DNA from: CAYSPT01 sp964432985
GTDB taxonomy: Bacteria > Muiribacteriota > CAYSPT01
Assembly: GCA_964432985.1 (NCBI GenBank)
Contig: CAYSPT010000048.1
Span: 1 to 39,155, forward strand
Direction of reading: 5' to 3'
Length of the DNA stretch: 39,155 nucleotides
Of this stretch, positions 31,717 to 39,121 are shown piece after piece (within the stretch, counting starts at the first letter, position 1; each line of letters opens with the position of its first letter). Below the pieces are notes generated by a model. It ran no database searches, was not told the DNA's origin, and worked only from the letters and a program-made list of their open reading frames with translations. The position numbers and the translations under genes were made by a program.

Positions 31717-32469
31717 ATGAATCGCGGAGGAATCATACTGGGATTTCTTTTTAAAGTAACAGTTTCTATAGTCATCATGGCAGTTCTGGGGTATTTCACT
31801 CTCGACTATATGGTGGAGTTTGGACTCGAAATCGCCGCCACTAATGCCGCCGGTTCCAGGGTGAGAGTGTCATCAGTAGACCTCTCACTTGCCTCCGGAA
31901 AAGGTGTCATCAACGGAATCAGTGTTCAGAATCCGAAAGGGTTTTCAGACGGCACAGCCCTGGCGGTAAAGAGCGTGGCCTTTCAAATCGACACCCGCTC
32001 GCTTATGAAAAACCCGGTGGTGATCGACCAGGTAACGATTGAAGAACCCGACATCGTTTTCGAGAACGCCGGTTCCGAAAAATCCAACATCGCTGAACTG
32101 TCAAGCAGCATTGACCGGTTTCTGAACGCTGCGTGGTTTCGGAGCAACAAGGACGGTCGGGTGGAATCCGGCACGAACCGAAAGCGGTTCACCATCAGAA
32201 GGCTTTCCGTGAGCAGAGGACAGATCGCCGTAAGGTCAGGCAAAACCGGCAGAAAGATGAAAACCCACAGGCTGCCGTCGTTGACACTGACAAACCTGGG
32301 AGGAGAGAACGGTGCCGAGTCCGGGCAGCTCGGGCAGGAAGTGGTCTCAATCTTCAGCCGGGGGATCATCAAAACAGCCATGGGAAGAGGCTTCGAAAGC
32401 TACCTGAAGATCCTGGTCCAGAACAGGATCCTCGACAAGGCGAATGGTTTTGTCAGGAGGGTGTTTTAA
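31717..32469 (+). CDS. AsmA-like membrane-anchored protein
   Basis: 250 aa from the ATG at 31717, with AAGGGA about nine bases upstream; in-frame ATGs at 31666 and 31687 lack such a site. One membrane helix (about 6-28, LGFLFKVTVSIVIMAVLGYF) is followed by a short AsmA/DUF748-like beta region: SRVRVSSVDLSLASGKGVIN, then GISVQNPKGFSDGTALAVKS, then VIDQVTIEEPDIVFE. AsmA-type proteins are cell-envelope proteins linked to lipid transport in Gram-negative bacteria, which fits a two-membrane cell. This copy is small. The C-terminal 60 residues are amphipathic. Confidence 0.75.
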   Translation: MNRGGIILGFLFKVTVSIVIMAVLGYFTLDYMVEFGLEIAATNAAGSRVRVSSVDLSLASGKGVINGISVQNPKGFSDGTALAVKSVAFQIDTRSLMKNPVVIDQVTIEEPDIVFENAGSEKSNIAELSSSIDRFLNAAWFRSNKDGRVESGTNRKRFTIRRLSVSRGQIAVRSGKTGRKMKTHRLPSLTLTNLGGENGAESGQLGQEVVSIFSRGIIKTAMGRGFESYLKILVQNRILDKANGFVRRVF

Positions 32470-32512
32470 GTTAAGCGACGCAATCCAAGTTGCTAGAACG
32501 GTTTGCCACCAC

Positions 32513-32534
32513 GTGCGCGCCGGTCTTCAAGCGC
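32513..32534 (+). repeat. tRNA-Sec-like motif, copy 1
   Basis: gtgcgcgccggtcttcaag resembles the 3' D-stem through anticodon loop of bacterial tRNA-Sec (anticodon TCA in the loop cttcaag). The 3' half of the stem is missing, and the motif is followed by gcgc. Related copies lie at 32670, 38908, 38986 and 39097. Confidence 0.55.
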
Positions 32535-32669
32535 TAGAATGACGTTTTTATCGTATATTATCTAGTGGTGTTTAGCCATGGCTAGTGCGGGTTTTAAAGG
32601 ATAACATTTATCGTCTAATATCGTCTTATCACGTTTAATTCGTTTATTTGCATTAGCAAACACAATCGA

Positions 32670-32690
32670 GTGCGCGCCGGTTCTGATGCG
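32670..32690 (+). repeat. tRNA-Sec-like motif, copy 2
   Basis: gtgcgcgccggt is followed by tctgatgcg. The first 12 bases are identical to copy 1, then it diverges. It is preceded by cacaatcgag, a word like those near the right-hand copies. Confidence 0.5.
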
Positions 32691-32887
32691 GGATTGCAGT
32701 TTCTGCCTTGAGTTTTATCATACTGTTAATGAATTTGAATAATAAAGAAATCTATAAATGATTATACTTAATAGAAATGATTTCTGGCGGTAAAACATGA
32801 TGGAAGAGTTAATTTCTTATTGGCAATAATGTTTCCCTGTAATAGTCTGCTTCCATATAAGGAAACATATTTAACAAAGGAATCAGT

Positions 32888-32974
32888 ATGGATACCAAAG
32901 AACTCGAGCAGCAACTAAAGGAAGTCAAAGAAGAATGCGAGAGGTTACGCCGTAAAAACGAATATGCCAATTGA
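32888..32974 (+). CDS. 28-aa coiled-coil mini-ORF, possibly a truncated gene start
   Basis: The ATG at 32888 follows AAAGGA at about six bases. The peptide begins MDTKELEQQLKEVKEECERL, continues RRKNEYAN and stops. It has strong heptad character, like the N-terminal coiled coil of a larger protein. It may be a real small protein or the start of a gene whose remainder was replaced by the DUF4160/DUF2442 module. Confidence 0.4.
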   Translation: MDTKELEQQLKEVKEECERLRRKNEYAN

Positions 32975-33039
32975 TCAAGACAATGAGCAGTTGAAGTTAC
33001 CAGCGTAGAGAAATATCGCCCATCTAAAATCTCTCGTGC

Positions 33040-33045
33040 TATAAT
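33040..33045 (+). promoter_or_regulatory. TATAAT box six bases before the DUF4160 start codon (leaderless candidate)
   Basis: TATAAT, then TGCAAT, then ATG at 33052. There is no Shine-Dalgarno and no good -35 hexamer. The geometry matches that before the gene at 30516. Confidence 0.5.
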
Positions 33046-33051
33046 TGCAAT

Positions 33052-33291
33052 ATGAGTCCCACTGTTTTTCGATATAGAGGGTATCGATTTTATTTCTTTT
33101 CGCGTGAAGAAGAAAGAAAGCATATCCATGTATATTGCGCTGGGGGTGAAGCGAAATTCTGGGTTGAACCAGAAGTTTCACTGGCCGGTAACTGGGGACT
33201 GTCAAATCAACAGATCGCGAAGTTAGAGAAGATTGTCGAGGAACACAGAGATGAAATCACAGCCGCGTGGAGAGAGCACTTCGGACGCTGA
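33052..33291 (+). CDS. DUF4160 protein, putative TA component
   Basis: 79 aa of the DUF4160 family: MSPTVFRYRGYRFYFFSREE, then KHIHVYCAGGEAKFWVEP, then LSNQQIAKLEKIVEEHRDEI. These small proteins are regularly encoded next to DUF2442 partners and are predicted to form TA-like modules. Which member is toxic, if either, is not known to me. It overlaps the next gene by 41 nt. Confidence 0.88.
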   Translation: MSPTVFRYRGYRFYFFSREEERKHIHVYCAGGEAKFWVEPEVSLAGNWGLSNQQIAKLEKIVEEHRDEITAAWREHFGR

Positions 33292-33511
33292 AGTACTCAC
33301 GATTGATCTACATGGCCTTTGGCTCTTTGTCAAAGGGAAAGAGTATTTCTTGCCGTACAATGAGTTTCCATGGTTTAAAGAAGCCCGAGTAGTGGATGTT
33401 CTTAATATTCAACTTCTCCACGGTTTCCACCTCTACTGGCCCTCTCTCGATGTTGACCTGAGCCTGGATTCACTTGAAGATACTAGTTCAACTCCGCTCA
33501 TTTATCGGTAG
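33251..33511 (+). CDS. DUF2442 protein, putative partner of DUF4160
   Basis: 86 aa from the ATG at 33251 (GAGG about 10 bases upstream); the frame opens at 33233. The DUF2442 core is visible: LWLFVKGKEYFLPYNEFPWF, then ARVVDVLNIQLLHGFHLYWP, then SLDVDLSLDSLED. The C-terminus runs into a fragment of a minus-strand DUF433 gene, whose stop overlaps this gene's last codons. Confidence 0.88.
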   Translation: MKSQPRGESTSDAEVLTIDLHGLWLFVKGKEYFLPYNEFPWFKEARVVDVLNIQLLHGFHLYWPSLDVDLSLDSLEDTSSTPLIYR

Positions 33512-33625
33512 GGAGATCTAGCAAAGTTTCTTCCCAGAACTCGTTTTCCAGGGTCGGAGGTGACCCAATAACTTCAGTTGCCTTTTCACACAACTTCCGC
33601 AATACCAGTTTAGCAAGGGTGCGTA
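33498..33625 (-). pseudogene. Orphan 3' fragment of a DUF433 antitoxin-like gene
   Basis: The minus strand encodes LVLRKLCEKATEVIGSPPTL and stops at 33498. This matches the middle of the intact DUF433 gene at 38494-38733 (LILRKLSEKATEAEILEAF), with clear DNA similarity over about 60 bp and then divergence. The conserved N-terminal MGKPVIHGTRV part is missing, and the frame runs antisense into the next gene's end. Confidence 0.65.
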
Positions 33626-34705
33626 TTACCAGACCGATTGCGGTATGATCGCGTCTGCGTAAACATCCAGGTTCACGACGCCTGGCAACCCGTGCAACCT
33701 CTCGTAGAGCAGTTTCTCTGTAATCATTCCGGGCCGCAGCGGCTCCACGGTGCAACCGGCGGGTACCTCAGGTAGTTTATCTATATCCATGTCGATGTAG
33801 ATCTCCTGGGTTCCGGGATCGAGTCCCCAATCGGTCAGAAAAGCGCTGTGAAGTATGGGCTCACCTGCATCTTCCCCATAGGGGAGTTCGATGACGGTGT
33901 GACCGATGAGGTAGTGGCTGTCACCGTGCTGGTAGACCAGATGGGTACCGTAAGGATAGCTCCATATCCCATCTTCATGAAGCCCGGCAGTGGCAAAGAA
34001 TTGCTCAGGCCGAAGTCTGCGCCGCTTGCAAACCACATTTCCGGATGCGGCGTAGCCGGTGAGCACCAGACATACTTCACCGGAAATGGAATGATCGAAT
34101 AAGCGATACATTACTTCGACGATTGGTTCGACCGGTTGCCTAGCTGCGGGCTCCTCGATGATTCTCCCAGAATCCCATGAATACCCGGCAGATTTCTGAC
34201 ACCAGGATTGGTGGTAGTTGATCACCATCTCTTCGGTGAGATGACCGACATACTCTGCGGGGATTAAGGGTATCGTCTCGGGATCGATATCAACATAGAA
34301 CTGCTGAGCAGTTGTGTTGAAGCCCCAGTCGGTCATGATAGTAGAAGATAGGTTGACCTCGCTATGGTCACCGCAATGATTGACTCCTATGAGGGTATAG
34401 CCAATGACATAGTACTTATCGCCCCGGCGGCAGATGAGATGAGTTCCGTAACTCTGCTTGAAAGGCCCCGGGAACAAGTCGGCATTAGGAAAATACCGGT
34501 CGACAGGAAACTTTTCCATACGGGAGCACCGATTTCCGTCTTCATCAACCCCGCTGGCACTAACGATAAAGGCTTCGTCATGCAGCCGGTGATAGATGTG
34601 CCTGGAGCGAACCTCCACCATCGGTTTGGCTTCGGCACCACTGGCGAGGGCAGATAGAATGATGAGACAAAACAACAGGACAGAGAACGGTTTGATTTTG
34701 GGCAT
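33626..34705 (-). CDS. Secreted protein of two tandem copies of an unrecognised ~130-residue module
   Basis: 359 aa from the ATG at 34705 with GGAG nine bases upstream; the frame opens at 34747. The signal peptide spans about 1-26. Residues 30-162 and 196-329 are homologous to each other. Shared landmarks are YGTHL (87-91 and 252-256), VIGYTLI/LIGHTVI, TDWGF/TDWGL (125-129 and 291-295), a YVDIDPETIPLIPAEY/YIDMDIDKLPEVPAGC pair, and ML/MI closing helices. The linker is proline- and charge-rich. I know of no family with this pattern. Conserved aromatic and acidic residues suggest a beta-rich domain. Confidence 0.75.
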   Translation of the reverse strand: MPKIKPFSVLLFCLIILSALASGAEAKPMVEVRSRHIYHRLHDEAFIVSASGVDEDGNRCSRMEKFPVDRYFPNADLFPGPFKQSYGTHLICRRGDKYYVIGYTLIGVNHCGDHSEVNLSSTIMTDWGFNTTAQQFYVDIDPETIPLIPAEYVGHLTEEMVINYHQSWCQKSAGYSWDSGRIIEEPAARQPVEPIVEVMYRLFDHSISGEVCLVLTGYAASGNVVCKRRRLRPEQFFATAGLHEDGIWSYPYGTHLVYQHGDSHYLIGHTVIELPYGEDAGEPILHSAFLTDWGLDPGTQEIYIDMDIDKLPEVPAGCTVEPLRPGMITEKLLYERLHGLPGVVNLDVYADAIIPQSVW

Positions 34706-34965
34706 GGATACCAGCTCCTTTCGGGTGTTGTCCCCTGGAACCCGCAAGGATCATGCCAGCTATAGGATATGGCGGAGAAGGATGCATTCCATCGAGGTTT
34801 TCAAATGTTTTATTATTCGACAGGCTACGATTTGTGTCTCATGATGAGACGGTGGGTGTTCCAAAGTGTGACATCAATCATCGTCAAACTTAGACGGACT
34901 GCAGAGTTGACTTGAGCGTCATGGTTGAGATCAGGATGCCCTCCATTCCCGTTGTTTTTCAATGC

Positions 34966-36720
34966 TTACGATACCGAGAAAATCTTCGATAGATCCGCGG
35001 CTTCCCTCAGCTTGCTTTTAAAGGCCGAATGCCGGCTGTAATTTTCCCGGTACTGGTTTACAATCATCTGCCCTTTCGCGGCCTGGTCATTGCTCCAGTA
35101 CACCTCGGCCAGCGCCAGTAACAGTTGGGCGGCCTTCCAATAGCTCTTCCGGTGTTTTCCTCCCACAATGGCATCCGCCCGAGCGAGAACAGCCCGTTCC
35201 ACCACGGCGAAGTACCGTTCGAGGTCCGCCCCAGGAATAGGGACCTCCTTCAAGACCTCATCCAGTTGCTCCCGGAACATCTGATCGTAATCCAGATCTT
35301 CGGATTCTTCGTCGAAACGATCATACCATAGCCTGGCGGTCATACCCAGCCAGAGACGCTCCATATTACCGAGCAGCTGCTTTTCACTACCCCATCTGGC
35401 TTTCAAGATCAATGGCACGATAATCCCATGGGGCAAGCGGCCGGAGCTCCATCCCAGCACTTTGGAAGTATTCATGGTGTCAACCACTTCTGTGTAATCT
35501 CCCCGGAGCAGGCGGCAATAGGTTTTAAGGTTGTCGGGAACATTATTTTTCCGCCAATCTAATGACCTCTCCCGGAAGGCTTCGTGGTCTTCCCTCGATT
35601 CCTTTCTTCGACTGTCAATTGCCTCGAACCGTTCAAGCGCCCGGTCCAGGTAACGCACTTTTTGCTTGCGGCTCCCGGACTGATCCAGGAGTTCCAGCAC
35701 GCGTGGCAGGGACGGATCAGCATGCAGGCCGGTTTCAAGGCTCTCGCCGATCAACTCGCTATTCCCCATCTGTCTGGCTGCTGCGAGGAGATAATCGGCG
35801 ACCGCAGCCCTGATTGCCAGGCAGTCCGGCAACGTATCCAGCCCGAGCCGGGCCGCCCTGATTACCTCGGAATAATTCCCGGTCTTTTCAAGCGCTTCTA
35901 TCCATTCCACGAACGCCCCCGGAAACTGCTTCCACTCATCCAGGGCCAAGACTTCGAGTCCCTTCATTCCCTGGAACAGCCGCACCGCTTCCTTAAGCAG
36001 GGGAGTCACCTCGCGGTCATCCGGCTGACGCTTCAGGTATTGCACCCAATCCGTCTTGAACCGCTCGAAATCGGGCAGATCCTCCAGCGAAACATTGATC
36101 ATACCGTGAATGATGCTTTCCGGCGACAGGTACCAGAACTCTCTTATCGCTTCCAGGAGGCCGCTAGGGCGAGTCGACGCTTCTTCGGAATGATAGACGC
36201 TTCGAAGATACTTCATGCAGATTTCGTTAAGGTCTGCCGCGATCATATCCTCGTGCTGATAACCAGAAAATTGCCCCTCCTCTTCGCCCTCCAGAAAGAT
36301 CCGCAGGATATCCTTGTACGCTTCATGGGCCACCGTATAGTCTCCGGCCTGGTAACATTCGTCGATCCGGTCAAACAAATCGTCAATAATTTCGACCCAG
36401 GCGTTATCACCCCAGGCTCGTTCAAATCCCATCGCGTGGTCATATCCCCATCCCGTCGAGAATTCGTAGTTCGCCGCCCGCCGGCCGAAATCATGAATAG
36501 CTGTGAGCAGGGCTTCGCTATCGATCTTCTTTGGCCCTTTGCCAGATTTCTTGTGGCGAGACATCTTTTGCGACTCGAAGCTGGAAAGAAAACCAGCTCG
36601 TTCACCAGGAGCCAGGTCCATTGCCCACGCGCGGACGATCTCTTTCAACTCATCATGGCTGCAGGCGGCAAGGTGAGAGTCGAGTTTTGTGATGAATTCT
36701 TTCAATGTGAGGTTTGCCAA
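34966..36720 (-). CDS. Large helical-repeat protein, unknown function (downstream gene of a pair)
   Basis: 584 aa from a TTG start (MANLTLKEFITKLDSHLAAC). It is entirely helical and TPR-like, rich in W, E and R, with no signal peptide, membrane segment or obvious catalytic motif. Near residues 85-100 it has NYEFSTGWGYDHAMG. The C-terminal part (YWKAAQLLLALAEVYWSNDQ, then YRENYSRHSAFKSKLREA) resembles the helical tails found in some SWIM-zinc-finger proteins, but no SWIM motif is present. It starts 13 bp after the stop of the gene at 36734, so the two form one unit. A shadow frame of 394 codons runs antisense to it. Confidence 0.75.
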   Translation of the reverse strand: MANLTLKEFITKLDSHLAACSHDELKEIVRAWAMDLAPGERAGFLSSFESQKMSRHKKSGKGPKKIDSEALLTAIHDFGRRAANYEFSTGWGYDHAMGFERAWGDNAWVEIIDDLFDRIDECYQAGDYTVAHEAYKDILRIFLEGEEEGQFSGYQHEDMIAADLNEICMKYLRSVYHSEEASTRPSGLLEAIREFWYLSPESIIHGMINVSLEDLPDFERFKTDWVQYLKRQPDDREVTPLLKEAVRLFQGMKGLEVLALDEWKQFPGAFVEWIEALEKTGNYSEVIRAARLGLDTLPDCLAIRAAVADYLLAAARQMGNSELIGESLETGLHADPSLPRVLELLDQSGSRKQKVRYLDRALERFEAIDSRRKESREDHEAFRERSLDWRKNNVPDNLKTYCRLLRGDYTEVVDTMNTSKVLGWSSGRLPHGIIVPLILKARWGSEKQLLGNMERLWLGMTARLWYDRFDEESEDLDYDQMFREQLDEVLKEVPIPGADLERYFAVVERAVLARADAIVGGKHRKSYWKAAQLLLALAEVYWSNDQAAKGQMIVNQYRENYSRHSAFKSKLREAADLSKIFSVS

Positions 36721-36733
36721 GATATTTCTTCTT

Positions 36734-37984
36734 TCAAACGCTGTCCGGATTCGGTAATTCCCGGATGAGTTCCTTCTTCAATATATCACTGACAAACCGG
36801 TCCTTGTGCCCCGGGGCAGAGAGCAACGAGTGGATCTGATCGATGACTTCTGCGCGTGAACCGGTCTTTTCAGCAGCCTCCACTGTGCAACCGTAAGCTT
36901 CCCACACATCCAGGGTGGTAATTTCGTAGCCGTATCCTTCGAGCAGCCATTTAAGGGCAGCCAGGCCGGCGCCACAGGCAAACTTCGGCTCACATTCGGC
37001 CATGTTTCGCGCAGCCCGGGTGAGGGTTCGGGGATCAGCAGGGAACCGTTCCACGAGCTCCAACGCCTCCTTGTAAAGTCCGATAGACTTTGCCGCAGCA
37101 AACCACTTCCCCTCGTCACCCGGTGTTTCCTCAACCAAATCGACCAGGAGCTCGCGGGGTGACCTATAAAGAGAATACTTCTTGCAGATAGCCCTGAAGG
37201 TGGCCAGATAGGTCGACTTCTTGTTGGCTTCATACGAGTAGCGTTCGTATGCCTCCTCTACCAGGCCACTCGAAAGCAGGATCTCCTCACACGCTCTGGC
37301 AATGGCGTAAGGGCTTACGTTTAAACCATGGGATTCCTGGGCGTAACGTAAGGCTTCAGCTTTTCGTCCCAAAGCTACAAGTGCCTTCACGCCCCATTGG
37401 CGGAGATGCCATAGCTTATACGGTGCATATTCGAGCAGTTCGAGCAATTCCTCGTATCGCCCCGCCCGGTGAAGACTGCTGAGGCAGGCTGTTGTCCCAC
37501 AGAAAACACCACCTCCGATATCAGGATCAGGGCTCCAGGCCAAGCGTACGGTACCAATAAACTTATCCGCCCATCGTGAAGCGCACTCTGCCGATGCACA
37601 CAACTCACCCCAGGAATCCGGTACCAGATCGAGATATCCCATCCCATCTTCCTGGACAGCGTTCCACAGGCGCTCGAGCCATTGCTCTCGTTGAGCCTCC
37701 TCTGACGGTGCGCCTGCAATGATCTTCACCAGAGCATCGATGGCGTGGTTTACCGCCGTCCCAATGGCTCCGGACGAGCTGTCCACTTGTTCCAGGGCCG
37801 GAGATAGTTTCTCAAGGAACAGCACCGCTCCCCCGGCCGCCAGGCCCGGCTCCCGGCGAGCTATCTTCTTGATCTCTGCGACCGCTTCTTTCACCCGCTT
37901 GATAGCAGGCTGCGAGCGCCACCCGAATGAATGCCGCCTGAACCGGGCTCGAAATTTCCATTTGTGTTTTTGGGGATTCTTCAT
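36734..37984 (-). CDS. Helical-repeat protein, unknown function (upstream gene of a pair)
   Basis: 416 aa from the ATG at 37984; the frame extends to 38068 with hydrophobic, unlikely residues. The basic N-terminus KWKFRARFRRHSFGWRSQP is followed by AIKRVKEAVAEIKKIARREP, LEQVDSSSGAIGTAVNHAID, and repeats such as GRYEELLELLEYAPYKLWHL and GLVEEAYERYSYEANKKSTY. I believe this is a widespread family annotated only as hypothetical. No enzymatic motif is visible; glycine-serine and tryptophan positions look conserved. Linked to the 584-aa protein; both lie between TA modules. Confidence 0.75.
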   Translation of the reverse strand: MKNPQKHKWKFRARFRRHSFGWRSQPAIKRVKEAVAEIKKIARREPGLAAGGAVLFLEKLSPALEQVDSSSGAIGTAVNHAIDALVKIIAGAPSEEAQREQWLERLWNAVQEDGMGYLDLVPDSWGELCASAECASRWADKFIGTVRLAWSPDPDIGGGVFCGTTACLSSLHRAGRYEELLELLEYAPYKLWHLRQWGVKALVALGRKAEALRYAQESHGLNVSPYAIARACEEILLSSGLVEEAYERYSYEANKKSTYLATFRAICKKYSLYRSPRELLVDLVEETPGDEGKWFAAAKSIGLYKEALELVERFPADPRTLTRAARNMAECEPKFACGAGLAALKWLLEGYGYEITTLDVWEAYGCTVEAAEKTGSRAEVIDQIHSLLSAPGHKDRFVSDILKKELIRELPNPDSV

Positions 37985-38117
37985 TTCAGCAACCTGTGTC
38001 TTTATTATGAGAACGCATATACTATATACATACTCGTATGGGATTTCAAACCAACAGGCTATAGTCATGTCAGTTATGCGCTGAGGTCGAAGGTGTCGGT
38101 GTTAGGTTGAAAAATCA

Positions 38118-38480
38118 TCAGGAATCTGTGGGGATTCTCCCGATCCGTATTCTGCCTGGTTGGACAGTTACAAAAGATCCGTTAATCCTTTTACCCTGTT
38201 GGTGGATAAATTCCACCAATTCTTCAGCAACCTGGATTCGAGCAGAATGAGGATATCGAAGAAAAATAACTCCCATAGTTTCAAGACCATAGGCAAAAAG
38301 CAGCCGGCCAAAATCCTTGTCTTCCGTTATAAGAATGCTCTCCTCCTCAAGAGCAAGATCAATTATAACTTCATCGGCTGCACCGGGACCAGAATCTGCG
38401 GCAAGCAGTACCTCAAATCCGGCTGATCGAAGAGCTTTTACAATAGTGAAGTCACAACATTCATCCGCTAGAAATCTCAT
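38118..38480 (-). CDS. DUF5615 PIN-like toxin
   Basis: 120 aa of the DUF5615/Mut7-C PIN-like nuclease family. The signature MRFLADECCDFTIVKALRSA carries the first acidic residue, D7-E. ADEVIIDLALEEESILITED continues into KDFGRLLFA with the later acidic residues, and GVIFLRYP follows. Likely a metal-dependent RNase acting as a toxin with the DUF433 protein. It is encoded 13 bp downstream of that antitoxin gene. Confidence 0.9.
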   Translation of the reverse strand: MRFLADECCDFTIVKALRSAGFEVLLAADSGPGAADEVIIDLALEEESILITEDKDFGRLLFAYGLETMGVIFLRYPHSARIQVAEELVEFIHQQGKRINGSFVTVQPGRIRIGRIPTDS

Positions 38481-38493
38481 CAGGACACCCTAA

Positions 38494-38733
38494 TCAGGCA
38501 ATTCGTCGATTGAAAATGATGGTTTCTTCATGGGCCAATGTATTTGCCGCATATCGAATTGCAGCCTGGATGTCTTCAGAGGATATCTGTGGGAAGGCCT
38601 CCAGAATTTCAGCTTCGGTTGCTTTTTCACTCAGTTTTCGCAATATCAGTTCCACGGTGACTCGAGTTCCATGAATTACTGGTTTTCCCATCATTATTTT
38701 GGGATTAATTTCTATCCGATCAATAATCGTCAT
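38494..38733 (-). CDS. DUF433 antitoxin
   Basis: 79 aa from the ATG at 38733 with AAGGGTG six bases upstream; a GTG at 38742 is in frame. DUF433 signature: IEINPKIMMGKPVIHGTRVT, then LRKLSEKATEAEILEAFPQI, then SSEDIQAAIRYAANTL. It binds DNA through a helix-turn-helix-like fold and is the expected antitoxin of the DUF5615 protein. A fragment of a related gene lies at 33498-33625, 5 kb away. Confidence 0.9.
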   Translation of the reverse strand: MTIIDRIEINPKIMMGKPVIHGTRVTVELILRKLSEKATEAEILEAFPQISSEDIQAAIRYAANTLAHEETIIFNRRIA

Positions 38734-38907
38734 GGTATTCACCCTTCATCCTCGATTCTGCTTCTATCAAAGTCTATCACACCTTCAGATCATTTGTCGA
38801 TGCTCATACCTTGGTCACAATCAGAGATCCGTGCTAATTCCTTCTCGTATTACTCTTTTAAGAAACTCCGCCTTTTACAAAGAAAAATTTATTACTCGAC
38901 GACATTT

Positions 38908-38928
38908 CACGCGCCGGTCTCGCCAGAC
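38908..38928 (+). repeat. tRNA-Sec-like motif, copy 3
   Basis: cacgcgccggtctcgccagac contains GTCT-cgcc-AGAC, a perfect 4-bp hairpin after the shared CGCGCCGGT core. Confidence 0.5.
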
Positions 38929-38985
38929 ACAAAAAACTCGAAAAGCAGCTAATAATCACAATATCTGAGATTGCAATGCTAATAA

Positions 38986-39012
38986 ATGCGCGCCGGTCTT
39001 CGCTTCGTGACC
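38986..39012 (+). repeat. tRNA-Sec-like motif, copy 4
   Basis: tgcgcgccggtcttc matches copy 1 for 15 bases, then cgcttcgtgacc closes a GGTC...GACC hairpin. Confidence 0.55.
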
Positions 39013-39096
39013 ACAAATTTCATGCACAAAGAATCTATGAAAACACTGATTATTATTAGGGAAAATAAAGAGATAAGACGCTGAGGAGTTATACTT

Positions 39097-39121
39097 CGCA
39101 CGCCGGTTTTCAAGACCGGTG
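39097..39121 (+). repeat. tRNA-Sec-like motif, copy 5 (complete anticodon-arm-like hairpin)
   Basis: ccggt-tttcaag-accgg forms a 5-bp stem with a 7-nt loop whose central triplet is TCA, the selenocysteine anticodon; a G-T pair would extend the stem to 6 bp. No D arm or acceptor stem is found upstream, so it is not a complete tRNA gene. Confidence 0.5.

Larger units (their letters stand above)
32470..33051. other. AT-rich intergenic region with repeated motifs and one mini-ORF
   Basis: About 580 bp, visibly AT-richer than the flanks. It holds two copies of a gtgcgcgccggt motif (32513-32534 and 32670-32690), a 28-codon ORF (32888-32974) and the promoter of the next gene (33040-33045). TATCGT and similar short words recur at 32550-32630. 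No tRNA or larger gene was seen. Confidence 0.6.

Noticed and set aside
35584..36768. 394-codon plus-strand ORF
   Set aside because: It is antisense to the 584-aa helical-repeat gene, which has sensible composition and an operon partner. The plus-strand frame has no ribosome binding site and no recognisable protein features.
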